Part shown: positions 26,973-36,212 of the stretch, in pieces | Layout of the letters: every line of letters starts with the position of its first letter | Position numbering within the stretch: position 1 is the stretch's first letter | From: JBBQZO01 sp038207625 | Lineage (GTDB): Bacteria > Pseudomonadota > Gammaproteobacteria > Burkholderiales > Burkholderiaceae_D | DNA: 64,000 bases | Reading direction: 5' to 3' | NCBI GenBank assembly: GCA_038207625.1 | Contig: JBBQZO010000001.1 | Span: 360,420-424,419 of the forward strand | Translations under genes and position numbers: made by a program | Notes under the pieces: generated by a model | The model's database searches: none | Told to the model about the DNA's origin: nothing | Seen by the model: only the letters and a program-made list of their open reading frames with translations

Positions 26973-27941
26973 ATGAACCAACGCAATTCTCACAAGCCGC
27001 CGCTGTCCTCGGTCCTTGCCCTGATCGGCGCAGCACTGTTCGTGACCGCAGCAAGGGCGTTTGCCGCGCCAATCGAACCTGGCGGCCACCCTGTCGGTGC
27101 AGGCGATGCCGTCGCCACCGAGCAGGCAGCTGGGCACCATGGGCATGCCCTGCCCTCCATGTTTCGCAAAGGCGATGTGTACATCAAGGTATCGGTCAAT
27201 GGCCATCCGGCCGCGTGGATGGATCTCGATACCGGCACCACCGACTCATTGATCGATTCGGAATATGCGAACGCGATCGGCTTGAAACTGACCCCGAAAT
27301 CGGAAGCAATTGAAGGATTCGGTTCCATGAAGACGCCCACCTTTTCAACCGATGCGTTGCGCCTGCAGGTGGGAATTGAACCGGAAAAGACGGTATTTTT
27401 CGAATCGATCCGACTAAACGGCATGGTGGGCCCGGATGGCGTGCAGTTGGCCGGTCTGCTTGGCCACAGTTTTCTCGACAAGCATGTCATCGTGATCGAT
27501 TACAAGAGTCAGCAAGTCTACTTCGACGATATGGCGCAGCAGGCCGACCCGCGTGATGTCGCGATGGCGCTCGTCGAAGGTGTGCCCTCCATAAAACTGA
27601 CGATGGCAAACCAGGCCGTCAATGCCTTGATTGACACCGGCGGTTCGTATGGCGTGATCATCACGCCGGCCACCGCCAAAGCGCTTGGCACGGAAGCGCT
27701 GATGGCCGATGCCAAGCCGGTCGGCACGGTCGGGCATGGCGGAAATCAACATATCGTGCTTGGCAAGGCGCCGCCTTTTTCGATCGGTGACCTTGCGGTG
27801 CGCGACGTGAGCGCCGCGTATACGACATTCGGCACCGCCACCACGACACTCGGCGTGGGTGTGTCGCTCGGCACCGTGTTCCTGAAGAATTACAAGCTCA
27901 CCTTGAACTACCCGGCCAATACCGCAAGGTTTGAACCGTGA
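26973..27941 (+). CDS. Secreted retropepsin-like aspartic protease domain protein
   Basis: 322 residues from ATG 26973 (GGAACAG upstream). A signal peptide covers about residues 1-30 (SVLALIGAALFVTAARAFAA). Two aspartyl-protease-like motifs follow: WMDLDTGTTDSLIDSEYANA and VNALIDTGGSYGVIITPATA, with the hydrophobic-hydrophobic-Gly partner in LAGLLGHSFLDKHVIVIDY and LGVGVSLGTVFLKNYKLTLN. This duplicated layout is usual for bacterial pepsin-like/retropepsin-like (gag-asp) proteins. The expected site is the periplasm. The first motif has DTGTT and the second DTGGS, both with intact Asp-Thr-Gly. Substrate is unknown. Confidence 0.8.
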   Translation: MNQRNSHKPPLSSVLALIGAALFVTAARAFAAPIEPGGHPVGAGDAVATEQAAGHHGHALPSMFRKGDVYIKVSVNGHPAAWMDLDTGTTDSLIDSEYANAIGLKLTPKSEAIEGFGSMKTPTFSTDALRLQVGIEPEKTVFFESIRLNGMVGPDGVQLAGLLGHSFLDKHVIVIDYKSQQVYFDDMAQQADPRDVAMALVEGVPSIKLTMANQAVNALIDTGGSYGVIITPATAKALGTEALMADAKPVGTVGHGGNQHIVLGKAPPFSIGDLAVRDVSAAYTTFGTATTTLGVGVSLGTVFLKNYKLTLNYPANTARFEP

Positions 27942-28174
27942 ACGCCAACTTGTCGATGAATGGCTAAGGCGGGAATTTCACCAGCGACTCCGCTTGCGTC
28001 CCGTGAAGCAAACAACACAGCGAACAACAAAGCAAACAACGAAGCGCGGTGAATCTGAGGGGCGCCAGGTTTTGGAGCGGCGCCATCGTGCTGATCAATC
28101 CGGGCCGGGCGAACGCAACAAACAAAAAGGCAGGCGCCCAGCCTTGGTGCGCGCATGCCCGGTGTGCTTAATTG

Positions 28175-28834
28175 TTACGATCCGTTTGATGATGTGCCGG
28201 CCTCGGGCTCGTCGCGCGCCGCATCGAGCAGCCCCTGCTCACGGATGAACGCGATGACGGTCGCCACGCCGTCGCCGCTGCGCAGGTTGGTGAACACGAA
28301 CGGGCGCTCGCCGCGCATGCGCTTGGCGTCCTGCGCCATCACGTCCAGGTTGGCGCCCACATAGGGTGCCAGGTCGGTCTTGTTGATGATCAGCAGGTCC
28401 GAGCGGGTGATGCCCGGTCCGCCCTTGCGCGGAATTTTTTCGCCGCCGGCCACGTCGATCACGTACAGCGTCAGGTCCGACAATTCCGGGCTGAAGGTGG
28501 CGGCCAGGTTGTCGCCACCGGACTCGATCAGGATCAGCTCCAAATTCGGAAAATCGGCCTGCATGCGCGCGATCGCCTCCAGGTTGATCGAGGCGTCCTC
28601 GCGGATCGCCGTGTGCGGGCAGCCGCCGGTCTCCACACCCATCAAGCGCTCGCTCGGCAGTGCGTTGGCGCGCACCAGGATGTCCATGTCTTCGCGCGTG
28701 TAGATGTCGTTGGTGATGACGGCCATGTCGTAGTCGTCGCGCATGCCTTTGCACAGCATTTCGCACAGCGCCGTCTTGCCGGAGCCGACCGGGCCGCCGA
28801 TACCGACGCGCAGGGGATTGGATGGGGATGTCAT
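28175..28834 (-). CDS. ureG: Urease accessory GTPase UreG
   Basis: A SIMIBI-class GTPase that delivers Ni with UreE/UreF/UreD and powers urease maturation. The 219-residue protein has P-loop GIGGPVGSGKTALCEMLCKG, DIYTREDMDILVR, the Ni-binding CPH motif in GCPHTAIREDASIN, ESGGDNLAATFSPEL and the guanine-specificity NKTDLAPYVG. It is the last gene of the operon and full length. Confidence 0.97.
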   Translation of the reverse strand: MTSPSNPLRVGIGGPVGSGKTALCEMLCKGMRDDYDMAVITNDIYTREDMDILVRANALPSERLMGVETGGCPHTAIREDASINLEAIARMQADFPNLELILIESGGDNLAATFSPELSDLTLYVIDVAGGEKIPRKGGPGITRSDLLIINKTDLAPYVGANLDVMAQDAKRMRGERPFVFTNLRSGDGVATVIAFIREQGLLDAARDEPEAGTSSNGS

Positions 28835-28874
28835 GTGGGCCTCGTTGGCAGTGTTTAGTAAAAAATCGGAAAAA

Positions 28875-29540
28875 TCAGGATCGGTACAGACGCCCGTGCT
28901 GCACTTCGTGGCGCATCGACAGCATCGACAAGCCGGGCGTCCAGTTCGACATGTCGTCGTCGGATAGCGTTTGCGCGTGGCGCGCGGCCTGCTCGATGTC
29001 GGCGCGCAGCGACAGCAGCAGGCGCTGGCCCGCCACCTGACCCAACGGGACCGATTTGACGCACACCAGTACCTGGTTTTCCAGTTGCGCGAACAGCATC
29101 GCCAGCAGCGCCTCCTGGTGCGGGATGCCCAGCGCGACGACGGCGCCGGCGAACGCGCTCGGCAGCGCCACTTCGCCGCCCAGCCACGCCAGGTCGGCCA
29201 GCTCCAGATCGGCCAGCAGGCGCGTCAGCGAATAGCCCATCTGGATGGTCTCGGCGCGGAATTCTGCCGTGTCGCGCGAGGCCAGAAAGCGCTCGTTCCA
29301 CAGCGCGGCGCCCGCCGGATCGGGCGCGGCGAACGCCTGCAGCAGGCGCCAGAACACCGGGCCGTCCCACTGCGCCAGCACCTCGTGCAGATGGCGCACG
29401 ATCCAGGCGCGCGCGCTGGCGGCGTCGCACACGCTGGCGTCGTCCAGCGCCGATTCGAGCCCCTGCGAATAGCTGTAGGCGCCGATCGGCAGGGCCGGGC
29501 TGGCAAATTGCAGCAGATGCAGCAGGGCGGCCGCGTTCAT
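28875..29540 (-). CDS. ureF: Urease accessory protein UreF
   Basis: 221 residues starting at MNAAALLHLLQFASPALPIG, followed by AYSYSQGLESALDD, which is the conserved UreF opening. UreF binds UreD and UreG to form the activation complex on apo-urease. The functional start lies 103 bp downstream of the ureE stop because two extra 53-bp copies of the start region separate them (see repeat). Those copies begin MNASALPHPP and resemble the UreF N-terminus, but shift frame and stop, so only the copy at 29540 leads into full UreF. A weaker translation signal than in the ancestral coupled arrangement is possible. Confidence 0.93.
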   Translation of the reverse strand: MNAAALLHLLQFASPALPIGAYSYSQGLESALDDASVCDAASARAWIVRHLHEVLAQWDGPVFWRLLQAFAAPDPAGAALWNERFLASRDTAEFRAETIQMGYSLTRLLADLELADLAWLGGEVALPSAFAGAVVALGIPHQEALLAMLFAQLENQVLVCVKSVPLGQVAGQRLLLSLRADIEQAARHAQTLSDDDMSNWTPGLSMLSMRHEVQHGRLYRS

Positions 29541-29646
29541 GGCGCGGCCTGGCTGGCAAATTGCGGCGGATGCGGCAGAGCGCTCGCGTTCATGGCGCGG
29601 CCTGGCCGGCAAATCGCGGCGGATGGGGCAGAGCGCTCGCGTTCAT
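29488..29646. repeat. Three tandem 53-bp copies of the ureF start region
   Basis: Units at 29488-29540, 29541-29593 and 29594-29646 each end (plus strand) in GTTCAT, i.e. each carries an ATG on the minus strand. Units 2 and 3 differ at about three positions; unit 1, which is the real ureF N-terminus, differs from unit 2 at about ten. The outermost ATG (29646) overlaps the ureE stop as ATGA, suggesting the ancestral coupled ureF start. Because 53 is not a multiple of three, the copies are in different frames. Confidence 0.85.
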
Positions 29647-30152
29647 GGCTGGAGCGGATCGGCGGGCCGGTGGATTTTTTGGCGCAGCGCGACCGGCGCC
29701 AGCAGATTGCCGTCGTCGCGGTGGCTGTGCGCGCCGCCATAGGCGCCGGACTCGGGCTCGAACGGGGCCAGCTCAATGCTCACGCGCGCGCCCAGGCCTT
29801 CCAGCATTTCCTTTAGCACGGGGTCGGCGCGGATGCGCAGAAAACCGGCGCCGAGCTGGGTCTGGGTGTGCCGGTTACCAAGGTGGAAGGCGCAGCGTGT
29901 GAGATTCTGCGCGCTGTCGCATTCGACCAAGTAGGTCGGCTCCTGTGCGGCGACGATGCGCACCACGCGATGCTCGGCGCCGGTCAGCAGGTCGCCGTCG
30001 CGCAGCACGGTGCCGCGCACCATGAACACGGCCACTTCTTCGCCCGACGCTAAGCGCGCGCGCAGGCGGCATTTTTCACGCTGGTCATAGGGCAGCACCA
30101 GCTGGTCCGCGACGACGTCAAGCGTGTCGATTTTTGTGTGCAGCGTCATCAT
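29643..30152 (-). CDS. ureE: Urease accessory protein UreE
   Basis: A nickel metallochaperone, 169 residues. The N-terminal peptide-binding domain runs TLDVVADQLVLPYDQREKCR to LRARLASGEEVAVFM, then the metal-binding domain LVECDSAQNLTRCAFHLGNR followed by HTQTQLG (with the conserved His) and LKEMLEGLGARVSIELAPFE. The C-terminal tail has only a few His residues (AHSHRDD), unlike His-rich UreE versions. Start codons ATG-ATG at 30152/30149 are alternatives. It lies between ureC and ureF. Confidence 0.94.
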   Translation of the reverse strand: MMTLHTKIDTLDVVADQLVLPYDQREKCRLRARLASGEEVAVFMVRGTVLRDGDLLTGAEHRVVRIVAAQEPTYLVECDSAQNLTRCAFHLGNRHTQTQLGAGFLRIRADPVLKEMLEGLGARVSIELAPFEPESGAYGGAHSHRDDGNLLAPVALRQKIHRPADPLQP

Positions 30153-30165
30153 CGTGTTGATCCCG

Positions 30166-31866
<1,701 letters not shown>

Positions 31867-31867
31867 G

Positions 31868-32188
31868 TCAGTGGGTCTCCGCGGGCAGTTCGCCCATGAT
31901 CTGGGCGTTGAAGCCGAACACCTTGCGTTCGCCGGCCAGCGCCACCAGTTCCACCGTGCGCTGCTGGCCCGGCTCGAAGCGCACGGCGGTGCCGGCGGCG
32001 ATGTTCAGGCGCATGCCCAGTGCTGCCGCGCGCTCGAACTGCAGCGCCGCGTTGGCCTCGAAAAAATGGTAGTGCGAGCCGACCTGGATGGGCCGGTCGC
32101 CGCTGTTGGCCACCACCATCGTGCAGGTCGCGCGGCCCACGTTGAGGGCGATGTCGCCCGCCTCCAACAGGTATTCGCCGGGGATCAT
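31868..32188 (-). CDS. ureB: Urease subunit beta
   Basis: A 106-residue structural subunit, complete: MIPGEYLLEAGDIALNVGRA, VANSGDRPIQVGSHYHFFEA, MRLNIAAGTAVRFEPGQQRT and VFGFNAQIMGELP. Its ATG overlaps the stop of a 25-codon frame located between ureA and ureB, implying translational coupling to that frame. Confidence 0.97.
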   Translation of the reverse strand: MIPGEYLLEAGDIALNVGRATCTMVVANSGDRPIQVGSHYHFFEANAALQFERAAALGMRLNIAAGTAVRFEPGQQRTVELVALAGERKVFGFNAQIMGELPAETH

Positions 32189-32262
32189 GGCGCACCTCGC
32201 GACGACGACGGCGGCACCTGCGGCATGGGTTTATGTGGACCGTGGGGCATGCGTGGGTTCAT
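32185..32262 (-). CDS. Candidate 25-residue Pro/His-rich microprotein between ureA and ureB
   Basis: ATG at 32262 is preceded, seven bases away, by AGGAGT, whose last bases overlap the ureA stop codon. The frame ends in a TGA that overlaps the ureB ATG (ATGA). The 25 residues are Pro-rich with two His in MNPRMPHGPHKP and a Ser run near the end. The signals at both ends are as good as those of the neighbouring genes, so translation is likely; whether the peptide has a function (for example metal handling or only coupling of ureA to ureB) is unknown. No family was recognised. Confidence 0.55.
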   Translation of the reverse strand: MNPRMPHGPHKPMPQVPPSSSRGAP

Positions 32263-32274
32263 GGCTGTGACTCC

Positions 32275-32577
32275 TTACGGTATCGGGTTGTGCACGGTGA
32301 CGAGCTTGCTGCCGTCCGGGAAAGTCGCTTCGACCTGGATGTCCGGGATCATTTCGGCGATGCCGTCCATGACATCGGCGCGGGTCAGGATTTTGGCGCC
32401 GTCGGACATCAGTTCGGCCACGCTTTTGCCGTCGCGCGCGCCTTCCATGATGGCCGCGCTGATCAGCGCCACCGCTTCCGGATAGTTCAGCGTCAGGCCG
32501 CGCGCAAGGCGCCGTTCGGCCAGCAGCCCTGCCGTAAAGATGAGCAGCTTGTCTTTTTCGCGCGGTGTCAGATCCAT
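32275..32577 (-). CDS. ureA: Urease subunit gamma
   Basis: A 100-residue structural subunit starting MDLTPREKDKLLIFTAGLLA, with RGLTLNYPEAVALISAAIME, GKSVAELMSDGAKILTRADV and VEATFPDGSKLVTVHNPI at the end. It forms the (UreABC)3 trimer with UreB and UreC. The upstream 120-bp gap to ureD contains imperfect repeats of GTCGGTCCAGTATTC type but no gene. Confidence 0.97.
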   Translation of the reverse strand: MDLTPREKDKLLIFTAGLLAERRLARGLTLNYPEAVALISAAIMEGARDGKSVAELMSDGAKILTRADVMDGIAEMIPDIQVEATFPDGSKLVTVHNPIP

Positions 32578-32697
32578 CGTCGGTTGTCCATGTCCGTGTC
32601 AGCTTCGGTTCAGTATTCAGAACGCCGTATTTCGTTTCAGCGTCGGTCCAGTATTCGGTGTCAGACGCGGTTCAGGCATGCAATGTCGGCATCAAGT

Positions 32698-33540
32698 CTA
32701 GGTACTCCAGATGCGTGGCGGCTGCGCCTCGCGCCCCATCAAATGCGGACGCACGGCGCGCCACACTTCGCCCATCAGCTGGCGCGCCGCCTCGCTGTCG
32801 TCGCACAGCAAGCGCGCCACCAGCAGCGACTTGATCTGGCTGACGGCAAGGCGCGTGTCCAGCGCGCGCAGCTGCGCCAGCAAAGTTGGCGGCAGCGGCG
32901 CGCCCAGCGCGATCAATGTGGCGCACACGCTCGCCCCGTTCAGACCGAACGGGCTGCGCATGCCGGTGCCGGAACCGGACAGCACGCCCTGTTCCCACCA
33001 CACCAGTTTGCCGCCCCGACGGATCTGGCTGCGCTGACGAACGGTGCCGCCATCGAAGGTTTCGCCCGACGCGCGCCGGCCAAAACACAGTATCTCGCTG
33101 CCGATGTAACGCGCATCCGGCGCCAGTTCAATGGATTGATCGAGCAGCACATGCGCGTCCTTGAAAAAAATCGTCTCCTGCGGCAGCCACTCGAGCGCCG
33201 CGTCGGCGCCGACCACGAGGCGCACGTCCTGGCGCGACACCTTGCCGTTGGCGCGATACCACTTCGCCGCGCCCGGCGTGGTCAGCAGCGCATGACTATT
33301 CGCGCCGACGTTGGCGGCCAGCGCCAACTGGTCGCCGCCCACCACGCCGCCCGGTGGATGCACGACGATCACCTGGCACACCTTGCCGCCTTCGGGATAC
33401 AGCGGCTTTTGCACGCGCAGTGGCCCGCTGTGCGCGCGCTCGATCAGGCGCGTGGTGCCGGCGTCGTCCGCAAACCCGAGGCGCAGGCTGGCATGCCAGG
33501 CGCTGGCGGCGATGTGGTCGTGGAGAGAAGCATCTGGCAT
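32698..33540 (-). CDS. ureD: Urease accessory protein UreD
   Basis: A 280-residue scaffold binding UreF and apo-urease. Motifs: ASAWHASLRLGFADDAGTTR, LYPEGGKVCQVIVVHPPGGV, VGGDQLALAANVG, LTTPGAAKWYRANG, ALEWLPQETIFFKDA and REAQPPRIWST at the C-terminus. The frame stays open 81 codons further upstream, but ATG 33540 gives normal length and similarity begins there. It is the first gene of the ureD-A-B-C-E-F-G operon; no nickel transporter (ureJ/ureH) accompanies it. Confidence 0.95.
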   Translation of the reverse strand: MPDASLHDHIAASAWHASLRLGFADDAGTTRLIERAHSGPLRVQKPLYPEGGKVCQVIVVHPPGGVVGGDQLALAANVGANSHALLTTPGAAKWYRANGKVSRQDVRLVVGADAALEWLPQETIFFKDAHVLLDQSIELAPDARYIGSEILCFGRRASGETFDGGTVRQRSQIRRGGKLVWWEQGVLSGSGTGMRSPFGLNGASVCATLIALGAPLPPTLLAQLRALDTRLAVSQIKSLLVARLLCDDSEAARQLMGEVWRAVRPHLMGREAQPPRIWST

Positions 33541-33908
33541 CGTGATGGATACGCAATGTCTATGCCAGGCTGGCATCGACTGATCTGCCTCCATTTTGCG
33601 CATCGCGAGGGCAATCTGGTTTGATGCCGCACCAAAATATGGGCTGCGCGGCATTGCGTGCACCTGCACGGTGCATGCGTCAGCAGGCCGTGCACGGGCG
33701 GAAAGAAGCGGGGCCAGCGGGGCCAGCGGGGCCGCGAAGGCGCGGCCAGCAACGATCGGGGCATTACCGACGTTCGGACACAAGCAGGGTTGTCACGAGA
33801 CCTGAACAAGGCGCTGCTGTCAGCCGACGACTCAATTCGTGTCCGAATGGCGGCACGGCGTCCAGATCGCCGCACCTTGTTCGCTTCGTTGCGAGACCAC
33901 TAGGGGGG
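33541..33908. other. Intergenic region upstream of the urease operon
   Basis: About 370 bp separating ureD from the converging end of the NERD gene. It includes a short GGGGCCAGC-type tandem repeat around 33710-33735. The in-frame extension of ureD crosses much of it without similarity. The urease promoter is expected here, but no clear consensus was recognised. Confidence 0.5.
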
Positions 33909-34721
33909 CTAGACTCTTCGAATGAACCTACACGATGGGAAAGCGCTGCAACCGGTGAATGTCGATCCTGCGCTGGGACCTGTCATGTAAGTCCGCGGTA
34001 CCAGATCTTCGCCACATTTCGGACAGGTCTGGTCCGTGCTAGAAGGTTTGATTGTCGGTTCGTCCACTACGTGAAGTATGGCTGCGGTTTTTTTCCCGAC
34101 GATACGTTTGACATGTTGTGCGTGCTGCTGGCTTGTATGCAGCGAAGGATTTAGTCGTCCGGTCCGAATTTGTTCAATGATTGTAGCGACTTGTTCATCA
34201 GAGAGAAGTTGGGTAGTTTTCGATTTGATGAACCGAATGTAACCACCTGCTTGGGTGACATTTTCCGGCATTGCAGTCTTGAAAACACTATCGCCAACGA
34301 AGACAATCAGGGAGTGAATTGCGACATCTTCCAAACCGAGCAAGTCGGCGAGGGTGCGTGTATGCTTATAGTTTTGGTGCAAAGGATTCTGGAATTTCCG
34401 GCTACTTCGGGGGAATTTTTGTGTCCACATCGTCTGGCGTGGACCGCCAAAAATCCAGCCCGCGAAATTCTTCGTTTCAAGAACAAACACGCCAAATTTT
34501 GAAACGACGATGTGATCGATCTGTGTCGTGCCGCCCTCGCTTGGCAGCGTCACATCCCTGAATACATGATAGACAGAACTGTTCAACATCAGTTTTGCAG
34601 AAATGTTGACGAATAACTCGCCAATAAACCCCTTACCGGCGGGGGTGCCACAGTATCGAACAACGACAATGATTGGGATCATCCACCAATAGGCCGCGAA
34701 CAAGGCTCCAAAAATATTCAT
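33909..34721 (-). CDS. NERD-domain protein with topoisomerase-type zinc finger
   Basis: 270 residues from ATG 34721 (a TTG at 34775 would add 18). Residues about 5-22 form a membrane helix (FGALFAAYWWMIPIIVVVRY). The NERD (nuclease-related) domain follows: GKGFIGELFVNISAKLML, GGTTQIDHIVVSKFGVFVLE and TKNFAGWIFGG, preserving the E-x-x-V and D-H-I-V-V / E-T-K residues of this PD-(D/E)xK-like fold. The C-terminus has a zf-C4_Topoisom finger, CPKCGEDLV with a second Cys pair in CSAFPSC. NERD proteins are often linked to DNA processing or mobile elements. Base composition is clearly more AT-rich than the flanking urease genes, suggesting horizontal transfer. Confidence 0.83.
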   Translation of the reverse strand: MNIFGALFAAYWWMIPIIVVVRYCGTPAGKGFIGELFVNISAKLMLNSSVYHVFRDVTLPSEGGTTQIDHIVVSKFGVFVLETKNFAGWIFGGPRQTMWTQKFPRSSRKFQNPLHQNYKHTRTLADLLGLEDVAIHSLIVFVGDSVFKTAMPENVTQAGGYIRFIKSKTTQLLSDEQVATIIEQIRTGRLNPSLHTSQQHAQHVKRIVGKKTAAILHVVDEPTIKPSSTDQTCPKCGEDLVPRTYMTGPSAGSTFTGCSAFPSCRFIRRV

Positions 34722-35003
34722 GTCATCCGTGCTTTGCTTATGGAAATTACTGAGATTCAAGGACAACAGACCCAAAAGGGGAGTCGGGTGGCAGGAGCAA
34801 GGACGGCAGGGGAATGTATGCGGGTCAGTGCCGACCTTCAGACGCTAGCACTACTACAGCACCATCTATTTTAGGCACCGTTGTTAGCGTGGCCCGGTAG
34901 GCAACCGAACGTCGGAAACGACCGTCGTTCGCGACGGACCGACACCGGTATGCATGCGCGCGGAACCGTCGACCGGCCGCCGCGCCCATGCTTGACAAAC
35001 GTT

Positions 35004-36008
35004 TTAGGCGCGCTTGACGCGACGCGCGGTCGCAGCGAGCAAGGCCAGACCGGCCAGCAGCATTGCATAGCTTTCCGGCTCCGGTACCGGGGAAACGCCC
35101 AGCGTGTAGCCGTAGCCGTTTTGCGACACCAACTCACCACCGACCGCGTTCAGGCCGAGGTAGAAGGAGTGGCTCGAATCGTTCGACGACACGCACGAAT
35201 CGGCACGGAAACAATACGATTCCGCGCCAAACGATGCGGCCAGGCTGATGTCTTCGTTGGTTGGCACGACGATGCTGAAATTGAGCACGCCGTTCCAGTT
35301 GCCGACCAGCGAGTCCGAGTTGATGGTCTCGTTTCTGGCCAAGCCATCAAAGTTCTGATAGCTCGAATATTTGACATTGCTGCCACCGTTTTGGGCTGGA
35401 TCGACGTGTTCCGCGTAGGTCCACAGGGTGCCGCTCTGGTGACCGAGTTCCTCGGTTTGGGTCGGCGAGCATTCGTACGGACATGGGTTCTCGACGATCA
35501 CCGTGTGCGACGCGCTCAGCGAGAACGTGCTGTCGGTATGGCGGTATGGATACTGCGCTGGACTGGTGTTGGAACTGGCGTCGATCCCATCGGTGTTCAG
35601 GCGCGCGTCATAGCGCAGCGTGAAGTCCAGCGTGGCCGTCCCATTCGACGAATTGACACGGATCGTGTCGCCCAGAGCTGCCGACGCCCACGATGCCGTG
35701 ATGCCGCCGCTGGCCGAATTGGACGACGCGTATGTCAGCATCTTGACGCTACCGGTGGTCGGGTCCAGCCGTGCCCAGCTGTTTGCAACGCGCTGACCAC
35801 CGTCGATTGCCGCGGAATAGCCGGTGCTGGACTCTGTGGCGCTGGTGAAGCCGTATTGATTGTCGTTGATGTCCGGTCCGCCGCCAGGCATGCCGGTCGT
35901 TTGCTGGTACAGCGAGCGCGTCGAAATCGAGGTGTCTGCCAGCGCAGCATGGGTGGCCAGCAGCGCCGTCGAACCGATGGCGCATGCGAGTAGTGTCTTG
36001 TAGTTCAT
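35004..36008 (-). CDS. PEP-CTERM sorting domain protein
   Basis: 334 residues from ATG 36008 (AAGG upstream). A signal peptide is present (LLACAIGSTALLATHAALA, about residues 5-24). A long Ser/Thr/Asn-rich extracellular-type domain has two Cys pairs (NPCPYECSPT; YCFRADSCVSS). The C-terminal sorting tail is SPVPEPESYAMLLAGLALLA followed by the basic RRVKRA. PEP-CTERM proteins are processed by exosortase (EpsH/XrtA type) and often relate to exopolysaccharide and floc formation. No exosortase gene lies in the window, so sorting depends on a distant locus. Ligand or role is unknown. Confidence 0.92.
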   Translation of the reverse strand: MNYKTLLACAIGSTALLATHAALADTSISTRSLYQQTTGMPGGGPDINDNQYGFTSATESSTGYSAAIDGGQRVANSWARLDPTTGSVKMLTYASSNSASGGITASWASAALGDTIRVNSSNGTATLDFTLRYDARLNTDGIDASSNTSPAQYPYRHTDSTFSLSASHTVIVENPCPYECSPTQTEELGHQSGTLWTYAEHVDPAQNGGSNVKYSSYQNFDGLARNETINSDSLVGNWNGVLNFSIVVPTNEDISLAASFGAESYCFRADSCVSSNDSSHSFYLGLNAVGGELVSQNGYGYTLGVSPVPEPESYAMLLAGLALLAATARRVKRA

Positions 36009-36212
36009 GTTTACCTTACCAATAATCAAGATGTTAATCTTGCAATTGTATCAGTTCCCGCAACGTGAGTTCAATTACAAGTCATTAACGACCAACGGGT
36101 AATGGTCGATACTGAGTGATGTCGCGCGTGAACGCGCGCGGCAGCAGGCTGGGGTTGACGGAGCGCGGCGGGCGCCGAGCTGGCCGCAGCGTGCGCATCG
36201 ATGGATGCCCGG

